From TK10-74A sp965217625 (GTDB taxonomy: Bacteria; Chloroflexota; Dehalococcoidia; Bin125), in the NCBI GenBank assembly GCA_965217625.1, contig OZ244557.1, forward strand, positions 1,302,001 to 1,366,000: 64,000 nucleotides of DNA, given 5' to 3'. The position numbers and the translations under genes were made by a program. The stretch's first letter is position 1. Each line of letters starts with the position of its first letter. Shown here one piece after another: positions 41,460-49,240 of this stretch. The notes under the pieces were generated by a model. That model had not been told where the DNA came from, searched no databases, and worked only from the letters and a program-made list of their open reading frames with translations.

Positions 41460-42350
41460 CTAGCGGCTCCCCCGGAGCCGCGGATCCAGGACGTCGCGCA
41501 GGCGGTCGCCCATGAAGTTCGCCGCCAGGACGAACAGCATGATCAGCACGCCGGGCAGGATCGTGGGCCACACGCTGCTGCGGATGACGGGGAAGCCGTC
41601 CGCGATCATGTTGCCCCAGGTCGCCTGCGGCCGCTGCACGCCGACGCCCAGGAAGCTGAGCGCCGCCTCGGCGAGGACCGCGACGCCCACCAGCAGCGTG
41701 CCCTGCACGATCAGCGGCTGCACCGTGTTGGGCAGGAGGTGTCGCGCCAGGATGCGCTGGTCCGACGCCCCCAGCGCGCGCGCGGCCAGCACGAAATCCT
41801 GCGCCTTGAGCGACAACGTCAGCGCCCGCAGCAACCGCGCGAAGACCGGGAAGCTGGCTAAGCCGATCGCCAGCATCACGTTTACCAGGCTGGTGCCCGC
41901 GATGGCCACGATCGCCAGGATCAGGACGAACGGCGGGATCGAGATCCAGGTGTCCACGAAGCGCATCAGGATGGTGTCGATCCAGCCGCCGAAATAGCCC
42001 GCGCCCAGCCCAATGGGCAGCGCCACGCCCGCGGCGATCGCGACCACGATCAGCCCCACCGTGACCGAGACGCGGCTGCCGTACATGGCGCGGCTGAGGG
42101 TATCGCGGCCCAGTTGGTCGGTGCCCATCGGGTGGGACCAGGATGGCGGCTCCAGGCTGGCGCGGAGATCCTGCTCGTTCTCGCCGGAGGGGGCGAGCGC
42201 CGGGCCGAACACGGCGAAGAAGATGACGACCCCGAAGATGAACGCGGCCAGCGCGGCCTTGGGATCTTGCAGGAAGATCCGGACGCCCTTGGGCACGCGC
42301 AGCCGGCGGAACTGGGGCGCCGACACCGGGAGGTCTTCGCGCTCGGTCAT
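41460..42350 (-). CDS. Oligopeptide ABC transporter permease (DppC/OppC type)
   Basis: A 296-residue permease of the second oligopeptide system. VPKGVRIFLQDPKAALAAFI is the N-terminal helix, SHPMGTDQLGRDTLSRAMYG is the DppC hallmark, and the coupling loop is DFVLAARALGASDQRILARH. It ends FMGDRLRDVLDPRLRGSR. Its ATG overlaps the DppB-type stop (ATGA). No ATPase genes follow; the next gene downstream is on the other strand, so the ATPases must be elsewhere. Confidence 0.95.
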   Translation of the reverse strand: MTEREDLPVSAPQFRRLRVPKGVRIFLQDPKAALAAFIFGVVIFFAVFGPALAPSGENEQDLRASLEPPSWSHPMGTDQLGRDTLSRAMYGSRVSVTVGLIVVAIAAGVALPIGLGAGYFGGWIDTILMRFVDTWISIPPFVLILAIVAIAGTSLVNVMLAIGLASFPVFARLLRALTLSLKAQDFVLAARALGASDQRILARHLLPNTVQPLIVQGTLLVGVAVLAEAALSFLGVGVQRPQATWGNMIADGFPVIRSSVWPTILPGVLIMLFVLAANFMGDRLRDVLDPRLRGSR

Positions 42351-43309
42351 TGGTAGCGAATCCGTGGATCGAGCACGCTGTAGGCGATGTCGGCGAGCAG
42401 GTTGGCCGTCACCACGGCGATGGTGACGAGGAAGACGATGCCCTGGAGGACTTTGAAATCGTGCGTGATCGTGGCGTCGAAGGCGAGCCGCCCGACACCG
42501 GGCATCGCGAAGATTCGCTCCAGGATGATGCTGCCGCCGAACAGCGCCCCGATTTGCAGCCCCATGATGGTGACGACCGGCAGCATGGAGTTCTTCAGCA
42601 CGTGGCGGAAGAGGACCGTGCGGCTCGCCAGGCCTTTCGCCCGCGCGGTCACGATGTAGTCCTGGCGGCGCACCTCCAGCACGGCGGATCGTGTTTGCCG
42701 CGCGATAACGGCGACGCCGGCGAGCGAGAGCGCGAAGACCGGCATCGCCAGGTGTTTGGCGGCCTGGAGCGGGTCGGTGGTCGGGTCGACCCAGCCCGAC
42801 GTGGGCAGCCATCCCAGCCCGACCGAAAAGAGGATGATCATCCCAATCGCGAGCCAGAAGTTCGGCGCCGCGACCCCCACGACGGCGAGAAAGGTGACGC
42901 CCAGGTCACCGCGCGTTCCCGGCCGCACGCCGGCGAGTAGGCCCAGCGTCAGTCCCAGGACGATGCTCAACGCGAGCGCCAGGCCATTGAGCCAGAGCGA
43001 GATCGGTAAGCGCTCGCCGATGATCTCGGTCACCGGTTGCCGCGACGTCAGCGACTGGCCGAAGTCGAAGTGGAAGACGACCCGCTCGACGTAGCGGAAA
43101 TAGCGCTCCGGGAGCGATCCGGTGAGGCCGAACTGCTCCTTGATCCGCGCGATGTCCTCGGCGTCGAGTTGGTTCCCCTCCTGTGCCCGCCCAATGAGGG
43201 CCAGCACCGGATCGCCGGGCACCAACTCCAGCCCGGCGAAGGTCAGGATCGACACCAGGATCAGGACGGGCAGCGCCTGGACCAGCCGAGCCAGGACGTA
43301 CTTGCTCAC
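42347..43309 (-). CDS. Oligopeptide ABC transporter permease (DppB/OppB type)
   Basis: A 320-residue permease. MSKYVLARLVQALPVLILVS, LVPGDPVLALIG and RIKEQFGLTGSLPERYFRYV form the N-terminal part, and YIVTARAKGLASRTVLFRHV with LKNSMLPVVTIMGLQ the coupling region. It ends AYSVLDPRIRYQ. The start is GTG at 43309. It sits 72 bases after the binding-protein stop, with a strong hairpin between, and overlaps the DppC-type gene by four bases. It is a paralogue of the truncated permease at the left edge. Confidence 0.95.
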   Translation of the reverse strand: MSKYVLARLVQALPVLILVSILTFAGLELVPGDPVLALIGRAQEGNQLDAEDIARIKEQFGLTGSLPERYFRYVERVVFHFDFGQSLTSRQPVTEIIGERLPISLWLNGLALALSIVLGLTLGLLAGVRPGTRGDLGVTFLAVVGVAAPNFWLAIGMIILFSVGLGWLPTSGWVDPTTDPLQAAKHLAMPVFALSLAGVAVIARQTRSAVLEVRRQDYIVTARAKGLASRTVLFRHVLKNSMLPVVTIMGLQIGALFGGSIILERIFAMPGVGRLAFDATITHDFKVLQGIVFLVTIAVVTANLLADIAYSVLDPRIRYQ

Positions 43310-43330
43310 GCGGAACCTCTGTCCCGGCAG

Positions 43331-43365
43331 CGTCCAGCCACGCCCTCCCGGGGCGTGGCTGGACG
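43331..43365 (-). promoter_or_regulatory. 15-bp perfect hairpin between second binding protein and permease
   Basis: CGTCCAGCCACGCCC and GGGCGTGGCTGGACG pair perfectly around a five-base loop (43346-43350). It lies just after the binding-protein stop. In ABC operons such a structure typically stabilises the upstream message and lowers downstream expression. No T tract follows, so complete termination is unlikely. Confidence 0.7.
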
Positions 43366-43381
43366 GGCGTGCGGGGGATGG

Positions 43382-45535
43382 CTATAGGTCTGTCCGGTGC
43401 AACTCCTTGAACCATTCGAACCCGTTGAGGTCGAATTGGGCGCCGCCCACGCCGGGACGGCTGAACTGGTAGCGGGGGGTGTAGAGCCCGGGCAGGATGC
43501 TGTAGAGCCGCTCCGCCTGGATCTCCTGAATCTCGGCGTAGATCCGCTGGCGCTCCTGCGTGTCGTAAGTGGAGACCGCGTCCTGGACGAGGCCCTCGAC
43601 CTCCGGCACCGGACCACCGCCGTGGTTCCACGCCCCCTTCTCGGTCAGGCACAACTGCAGGAAGGTATCGGGCTCACCCCGGTCGCCGCCGGCGCAGAAA
43701 CTTTGCACATCGCCCGCCTGGCCGCGGTTCGTCGCGGCGCGCGATTGGACCTCCTCGGAGGTGGCCCGGATGACGCGCACGCCCAACTCTTCCCAGTTCG
43801 GGACCACTGCCTCGAACATGGGCACGATGCCGGACCAGCAGGGCCCGATGTCCATCACGAGCTCATCTTCGGTCAGGCCCGACCTGGCGATCAGCTCCTT
43901 GGCCTTCTCCATGTTGAACTCGGTGGGATAGCCCGGTTGCGGCGCGTGCGCCCAGTTGCCGCTGGAGAGGATGGAGACGCCCACGTCCGCGCGCCCCTCG
44001 TAGAACACCTCGTTCGCGGCGTCCAGATCCCAGGCGTACATCAGCGCCCGCCGGAAGTCGACGTTGGCCGCCGGACCGAGTTCGTGGTTCACCCACCAGG
44101 ACCAGTGCAGCGAGCCCTTGCGGAATACCGAAGACAGTTCCTCATTCTCCAGCAGCAGCCCCACCTGACTGTCCGGGGCGTTCAAGGCGTCGACGTCGCC
44201 GGCCTCAAGCGCCGCGGCCTGGACCACCTCGTCCGGGATGACCACGAGGTGGAACTCATCCAGCAGGCCGTAGGGTCCGCCGTCTTCGCGTCGCTGCCAG
44301 CTGTCCTGGAACGGGGTCAGCACGCTGGACTGCTCGTTCACCCAGCTGCTGAGTTGGTAGGGGCCGGTGCCGACGGGGCTGACGCGCAACTCCTCGAGGG
44401 ACGTCGCCTCCGCGTGGGTGGGGGAGATCATCATGCCGCCGCGCTCCTGCAGGTTCGTGAGCAGCGCCGCGTTGGGCCCCGTCAGGCCGAAGCCGATCGT
44501 GTGGCTGTCGAGCACGTCTTTCGATTCGATCACCGCGAACGCGGCCGCGTACAGGCCCCCGCCCGGGATCTCCGTGTCGACAGCGCGATCGAGATTGAAC
44601 TTGACGGCGTCGGCGTCGAAGTCGGTCCCGTCGTGGAACCGCACGCCCTGCTGGAGCGTGAAGACGATGTTGGTCTCATCCACGAGCTCGAACGCTTGCG
44701 CGAGTGACGCGTCCAGGTCGACCTGGCCGTCCGCGCGTGTCGCGATCAGCGGGTCGTAGAACGCCCGCCACAGGCCGGATTGCGTGGTCGCCGTCGAGGG
44801 ATCCAGGCCCCCGGCGCCAATCAATTCCCCGAACGAGGCGTACCTAACGATCCCGCCGCGGGGCACTCCGCTGACGGCCGGGGCCGGCGCGTCCTCCTCG
44901 TCGGCCATTGTGGCGGCGTCGGCGGCCTCGCGGGCGGCCTGCGCCGCGTCCTCGGCAGCCGCGACGGCGGCCGCGGCGGTCTCGGCCGCAGCCGCGGACG
45001 CCTCCCCGGCGGCGGCAGCAGCGGCCGCCGCGGCGTCGGCTGCGGCCTGTGCGGCGGCAGCCGCGGCGGCGGTGTCCTCGGCGCCCGCCTCCCGCGCGGC
45101 CTGAGCGGCCGCAGAGGCGGCATCGGCGGCCGCCTGCGCGACGGCGGCGGCGCCCGCGTCGCCGGCCGCCCGGGCCGCGTCGGCGGCATCGGCGGCGGCT
45201 TCGGCCGCCGCCTGGGCGGCAGCGGCCGCCTGTTCGGCGTCATCGGATTCGGCCGCTTCGGCCGCCAGGGCGGAGGCCGCCTCGGCGGCTTCGGCGGCGC
45301 GGCCCGCGGCATCGGCGGCCGCGCTCGCGGCCTCGGCGGCGGCGGCCGCGTCGCCCGCGGCCGCGTCGATCGCCGACGTATCGACCGCGGCCGGCGCGGC
45401 GTCATCGTCGTCGTCGCCGCAGCCGACCAGGGCCAGCCCGGCGGCGCCAATGCCAGCCTTGGCGCTGGCTCCCAACATGGTGCGACGCGAGATCTTTCGC
45501 TGTCGCAGGGTGGTCCAATAGTTCCGGTCGCTCAT
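43382..45535 (-). CDS. Oligopeptide ABC transporter substrate-binding lipoprotein with a ~158-residue alanine-rich stalk
   Basis: A 717-residue family 5 binding protein. The Tat signal (SRRTMLG) and lipobox LVGC (Cys39) match the protein at 1077-3395. Residues about 54-212 are the alanine-rich stalk (for example AAEAAESDDAEQAAAAAQAA), shorter than in the first copy. The ligand domain follows from about residue 221, with VPRGGIVRYASFGELIGAGG, VRFHDGTDFDADAVKFNLD and SPVGTGPYQLSSWVNE. It is only distantly similar to the other ligand domain, so the two transporters probably take different substrates. Signal-peptide codons are identical to the first copy over 49 bases. It heads the operon with the two permeases. 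Confidence 0.93.
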   Translation of the reverse strand: MSDRNYWTTLRQRKISRRTMLGASAKAGIGAAGLALVGCGDDDDDAAPAAVDTSAIDAAAGDAAAAAEAASAAADAAGRAAEAAEAASALAAEAAESDDAEQAAAAAQAAAEAAADAADAARAAGDAGAAAVAQAAADAASAAAQAAREAGAEDTAAAAAAAQAAADAAAAAAAAAGEASAAAAETAAAAVAAAEDAAQAAREAADAATMADEEDAPAPAVSGVPRGGIVRYASFGELIGAGGLDPSTATTQSGLWRAFYDPLIATRADGQVDLDASLAQAFELVDETNIVFTLQQGVRFHDGTDFDADAVKFNLDRAVDTEIPGGGLYAAAFAVIESKDVLDSHTIGFGLTGPNAALLTNLQERGGMMISPTHAEATSLEELRVSPVGTGPYQLSSWVNEQSSVLTPFQDSWQRREDGGPYGLLDEFHLVVIPDEVVQAAALEAGDVDALNAPDSQVGLLLENEELSSVFRKGSLHWSWWVNHELGPAANVDFRRALMYAWDLDAANEVFYEGRADVGVSILSSGNWAHAPQPGYPTEFNMEKAKELIARSGLTEDELVMDIGPCWSGIVPMFEAVVPNWEELGVRVIRATSEEVQSRAATNRGQAGDVQSFCAGGDRGEPDTFLQLCLTEKGAWNHGGGPVPEVEGLVQDAVSTYDTQERQRIYAEIQEIQAERLYSILPGLYTPRYQFSRPGVGGAQFDLNGFEWFKELHRTDL

Positions 45536-45658
45536 GGCAATCCCCCTTCTGTGGATTCCGGGCTGGCCTCGTGCGGGACGGCCCGATGCCTGACCGCGCG
45601 CAGTATGGCAGGTTACGAGAGCACCCCGCTTCGACGTTATCTCAACTTGAAAAAGTAA

Positions 45659-45678
45659 GGTAACCTGCGTGTAAAATC
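45659..45678 (-). promoter_or_regulatory. 11-bp direct-repeat operator candidate upstream of the second oligopeptide-binding protein
   Basis: On the coding strand this reads GATTTTACACGCAGGTTACC, matching the element at 3500-3519 in the frame GATTTTAC-N5-GKTTACC. A further TTTTTCA follows at the next 11-base step. It lies 124 bases before the binding-protein ATG, and also about 120 bases before the divergent thioredoxin-fusion gene, so it could serve either. The intergenic region is otherwise unremarkable. Confidence 0.5.
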
Positions 45679-45795
45679 CTTGATGGCCCCATCGACCCGA
45701 ATTTGGGCGTCTGCGTTGGGCACCGGGGCGGGGTCGGTGGGGCCAGCGCCCCCGGCGACACCATCAAGAACAATGCAGACGGGGCTGCATCCGGC

Positions 45796-47469
45796 ATGAT
45801 CGTCACGGCGGAGCGCGATAGACTGCGCGCCGAGATGACGACCACAGACGCCGCGCTGCCCAGCTTCGGACTCGCCGACGGATCGGCGGAGCGCCGCTTC
45901 CCCACCGGGCGCAGCACGCTGCTGTGCTTCGTCAAGGAGGACTGTCCCACCTGCCGGCTGTCGATGCCGCTGATCCGGGAGATGCAGGAGCGCTACGGGG
46001 AGGCCGTCGATGTCTGGGCCGTGGGCCAGGACGCGGCGGGCAACGCCGTGCTGATGGACGAGTTCGGGCTGCCCGGCCCCATGCTCGACGACTCCGGGCT
46101 GGGGGTCTCCTACGCCTTCGCCATCGACACGGTGCCGACGCTGATCCTGACCGACGGCGATGGGCGCGAGCAGCGCCGCTTCCACGGCTTCGGCCGCGAC
46201 GACTTCCGCGACATGACGACGGAGCTGTCGCGGCTGAGCGGCCTGGGCGGCGCGGCCGTCGATTGGGACAGCTACCCCGTGTCGATGCCGGGCTGCGGCT
46301 CGAAGTCGATGGAGCCGGGCATCTACGAGCGGCTCCAGGCGGCGGCGGAGGGCTCGCCGATCCGCGCGCGCCGCATCGAGGTCGGCGCCCAGGAGGACGT
46401 CTACGAGTTGCTCTACGAGCAGGGCGTGACGGACGGCCTGCCGGTGCTGCCGCCCACGCCCGAGCGCGTCGTGCGGATGCTGGCGACCACCGACCGGGAC
46501 CCGCAGGAGCAGATCGCGGTGCTGCCCCCCAACCTCGCGCCGGTGACGATCGAGAAGGTGGCGATCAACGCGGTGCTGGCGGGCTGCAAGCCCGAGTACT
46601 TCCCCGTCGTGCTGGCAGCGACGGAGGCCGTCGCCGACGAGCGCTTTAACGTGCACGGCGCGATGGCGACGACGATGGGCGGCGCGCCGGTGCTGATCGT
46701 GAACGGCCCGGTGCGCGACCGCATCGGCATGAACTCGGGACAGGGGGCGCTGGGCCAGGGCAATCGCGCCAACGCGACGATCGGCCGCGCGGTGCGATTG
46801 GTCGTGCGCAACATGGGCGGCCACCGGCCCGGCGGCACGGAGCGCGCCACGATCAGCTGGCCGGGCAAGTACACGCTGTGCTTCGCGGAGGCGGAGGAGG
46901 TGGCGCCGACCTGGACGCCGCTGCACGTGGAGCGCGGCTTCGCCCCGGAGGACAGCGTCGTGACGGCGCTGATCCAGACGGCCGGGCCGTCGCAGGTCAT
47001 CGATGAGACGTCGCGCACGCCCGAGGCGCTGGGGGGCAGCATCGGCCTCAAGGCGGCGATGGCGCGCCACGCCAAGATGCCGGCCATCGGCGAGACGCTG
47101 GTCGTGGTCTCGCCGGAGCACTACCGCACCCTGGCCGCGGCCGGCTGGAGCAAGGACGACCTCCGGCGCCGCATCCAGGAAGTCGGCGTGCAGCCGCTGC
47201 GGGCGCTGCTGGCCGACGAGGAGTCGGGCGGGCTGGCGGGGGCCGGCCTGCAGCCCTTCCTCAAGGGCGGCGACCTGGACGGGGCCGACCTCGACCGCCC
47301 GATCCGCAAGTTCCGGTACGACGACTGGCTGATGATCGTGGTGGCCGGCGGGGGCGCGGGCAAGTGGTCGGCCGTGCTGGACGCCTTCGGGTCGGGGCCC
47401 GGCGGGACGCTGGCGGTGAGCAAGAAGATCGCGCCCATCCGGGGGGCGTCGGCGGGAGCGGGCGCGTGA
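45796..47469 (+). CDS. Thioredoxin-like domain fused to an uncharacterised domain paralogous to the next gene
   Basis: A 557-residue fusion. Residues about 18-155 form a TlpA/peroxiredoxin-like thioredoxin fold with STLLCFVKEDCPTCRLSMP, in which CPTC is the redox pair, and the cis-Pro region IDTVPTLILTDGDG. Residues about 190-555 form a domain I do not recognise, shared with the next protein at high identity (VTDGLPVLPPTPERVVRMLA, PPNLAPVTIEKVAINAVLAG, GGHRPGGTERATISWPGKYT). ATG 45796 is used; ATG 45835 is a plausible alternative. It overlaps the next gene by four bases (GTGA) and a selenoprotein gene follows, which points to a thiol/selenol redox role. Confidence 0.8.
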   Translation: MIVTAERDRLRAEMTTTDAALPSFGLADGSAERRFPTGRSTLLCFVKEDCPTCRLSMPLIREMQERYGEAVDVWAVGQDAAGNAVLMDEFGLPGPMLDDSGLGVSYAFAIDTVPTLILTDGDGREQRRFHGFGRDDFRDMTTELSRLSGLGGAAVDWDSYPVSMPGCGSKSMEPGIYERLQAAAEGSPIRARRIEVGAQEDVYELLYEQGVTDGLPVLPPTPERVVRMLATTDRDPQEQIAVLPPNLAPVTIEKVAINAVLAGCKPEYFPVVLAATEAVADERFNVHGAMATTMGGAPVLIVNGPVRDRIGMNSGQGALGQGNRANATIGRAVRLVVRNMGGHRPGGTERATISWPGKYTLCFAEAEEVAPTWTPLHVERGFAPEDSVVTALIQTAGPSQVIDETSRTPEALGGSIGLKAAMARHAKMPAIGETLVVVSPEHYRTLAAAGWSKDDLRRRIQEVGVQPLRALLADEESGGLAGAGLQPFLKGGDLDGADLDRPIRKFRYDDWLMIVVAGGGAGKWSAVLDAFGSGPGGTLAVSKKIAPIRGASAGAGA

Positions 47470-48593
47470 CGAGTACGCACGAGCCGATCCGGCCGGCGCG
47501 GCGGATCACGATCGCGCCCGGCGACGACGTCGATGAGTTCCTGTTCGACCAGGGGGTGACGGACGGCCTGCCGGTCGTGCCGCCGACGCCGGCGCGGGTG
47601 GAGCGGATGCTGGCGGCGACGCGCCGCGATCCGCTGGAGGAGATCGCCGTGCTGCCGCCGAACCTCGCGCCGCTGAGCGTGGAGAAGGTCGCGATCAACG
47701 CCGTCATGGCGGGCTGCAAACCGGAGTACTTCCCGACCGTCCTGGGCGGCGTGGACGCGATCGCCGACGAGCGCTTCGGGCTGCACGGCGTGGGCGCGAC
47801 GACGATAGGCGGCTCCCCGGTGCTGATCGTGAACGGCCCGGTGCGCGACCGCATCGGCGTCAACTGCGAGCAGGGGGCGCTGGGCCAGGGCTACCGGGCG
47901 AACGCCACCATCGGCCGCGCGGTGCGGCTGGTGATCCGCAACGTGGCGGGGCACCGGCCGGGCGGGACGGAGCGCGCGACGATCGGCTGGCCCGGCAAGT
48001 ACACGATGTGCTTCGGCGAGTGGGAGGAGCGCGCGCCGGACTGGCGCCCGCTGCACGTCGAGCGCGGCTTCGACCCCGGCGACAGCGTGATCACGGCCGT
48101 CGCGCAGTCCGGCGGGCCCAGCCAGATGATCGACGAGTCCTCGCGCACGGCGAAGGCGCTGGCGGGCAGCATCGGCCTCAAGCTGCGCGGGCAACACCAC
48201 CCGCGCAAGCAGTCGCTGGGGGAGGTGGTCGTGGTGGTGTCGCCGGAGCACTACGACACCCTGGCGGCCGACGGCTGGAGCAAGGACGACCTGCGCCGGC
48301 GGATTCAGGAGGTCGGCCGTCGGCCGCTGCGCGACCTGCTGGAGAGCGATCGGATGGGGGGATTCCCGACGCTCTGGCTGGAGAAGTTCCCCGCGTTCCT
48401 GCCGCCGCTCCCCATCCACGACGCCGACGGGGCGCTGCGTCCAGACGCGATGGAGATCCTCATCCCGAAGTTCGCGGACGACGCGATGATCAACATCGTC
48501 GTCGCGGGGGGCGGCGCCGGGAAGTTCACCTCGATCTTCGATCCCCTGGGGGGGATGGGCTCCGTCAGCAAGAAGATCGAAGACCCGGTCTGA
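47466..48593 (+). CDS. Uncharacterised conserved protein, stand-alone paralogue of the preceding fusion's C-terminal domain
   Basis: A 375-residue protein without a thioredoxin domain. From about residue 20 it parallels the preceding protein throughout: FDQGVTDGLPVVPPTPARVE, NAVMAGCKPEYFPTVLGGVD, VLIVNGPVRDRIGVNCEQGA, ANATIGRAVRLVIRNVAGHR, SKDDLRRRIQEVGRRPLRDL and NIVVAGGGAGKFTSIFDPLG. No signal peptide or membrane helix. Cys residues at AGCKPEYF and GVNCEQGA are candidates for catalysis, but only the first is conserved in both copies (the other is Ser in the fusion). Function unknown. It is translationally coupled to the fusion and 72 bases from the selenoprotein. Confidence 0.8.
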   Translation: MTSTHEPIRPARRITIAPGDDVDEFLFDQGVTDGLPVVPPTPARVERMLAATRRDPLEEIAVLPPNLAPLSVEKVAINAVMAGCKPEYFPTVLGGVDAIADERFGLHGVGATTIGGSPVLIVNGPVRDRIGVNCEQGALGQGYRANATIGRAVRLVIRNVAGHRPGGTERATIGWPGKYTMCFGEWEERAPDWRPLHVERGFDPGDSVITAVAQSGGPSQMIDESSRTAKALAGSIGLKLRGQHHPRKQSLGEVVVVVSPEHYDTLAADGWSKDDLRRRIQEVGRRPLRDLLESDRMGGFPTLWLEKFPAFLPPLPIHDADGALRPDAMEILIPKFADDAMINIVVAGGGAGKFTSIFDPLGGMGSVSKKIEDPV

Positions 48594-48665
48594 CGGCGCT
48601 ATGCTACGCGGAGCGGATCCGCGGAGATCGAACCGCCGCACCGCGGCGAAGAACGGAGAGAGGCG

Positions 48666-49208
48666 ATGACGACAGCGAGTCCGACTCAGAATCTGGTGAT
48701 CCTCGACCCCACCGACGAGCGCGAGCCCGTGCGCCGCGAGCTGACGCAGCGGCCGGAGTCGATCAGCGGCACGATCGCGCTGCTCGACATCTCCAAGCCG
48801 CGCGGCGACGTGTTCCTGGACCGGCTGGAGTCGCTCATCGCGGAGCGGCTGCCCGGCGTCGCGACGAAGCGCTACATGAAGCCCACCGTCGCGCGCCCGG
48901 TGCCCGACGACATCAAGCAGTCGATCCGACAGGAGGCCGACTTCGTCATCGAAGCCTTGGCCGATTGAGGGTCCTGCACGACGTGCAGTGTGCACGACAC
49001 CGTCTACTTCGAAACCCAGGGCATCCCCTCGGTCTTCGTGCTGACCAACGAGTTCGAGGGCGCCGCGCAGACCCAGGCCGACGCGCTGGGCCTGCCCGAC
49101 GTGCGCCGGGTGGTCGTCCCGCACCCCATGCAGGACCGCACCGATGATGAGATGCACGCGCGGGCGGAAGCCGTCGTGGAGCAACTGATGGAGGCGCTGA
49201 CCGCCTAG
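48666..49208 (+). CDS. UGSC family selenoprotein, selenocysteine at in-frame TGA (48966-48968)
   Basis: A 180-residue protein if TGA 48966-48968 is read as selenocysteine (residue 101). The sequence around it is FVIEALAD-U-GSCTTCSVHD, giving U-G-S-C and, overall, UxxCxxC. Upstream, codons 1-100 (with ALLDISKPRGDVFLDRLESL) and downstream, codons 102-180 (DTVYFETQGIPSVFVLTNEF, PHPMQDRTDDEMHARAEAVV) both look coding in one frame. The UGSC motif is the name-giving feature of a known family of (seleno)proteins with Sec or Cys at this site. GGAGAGAGG precedes ATG 48666. The alternative, a stop plus a separate GTG-started gene at 48990, has no ribosome binding site. Confidence 0.88.
48969..49000 (+). 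promoter_or_regulatory. Candidate SECIS hairpin just after the Sec codon
   Basis: Within 30 bases after the TGA, CTGCAC (48974-48979) can pair with GTGCAG (48983-48988) around a three-base loop. TGCAC can alternatively pair with GTGCA at 48990-48994 to leave a ten-base loop containing GUG. Bacterial SECIS elements lie in exactly this position. Which fold SelB would bind cannot be decided by eye. Confidence 0.5.
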
Positions 49209-49240
49209 CGGTCGCGCGTCGCAGTCCGGGCTGAGGTCGC

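Noticed and set aside
48990..49208. A separate 72-residue gene started at GTG 48990
   Set aside because: No ribosome binding site precedes it and it begins inside the UGSC motif; it is better read as the C-terminal part of the selenoprotein.
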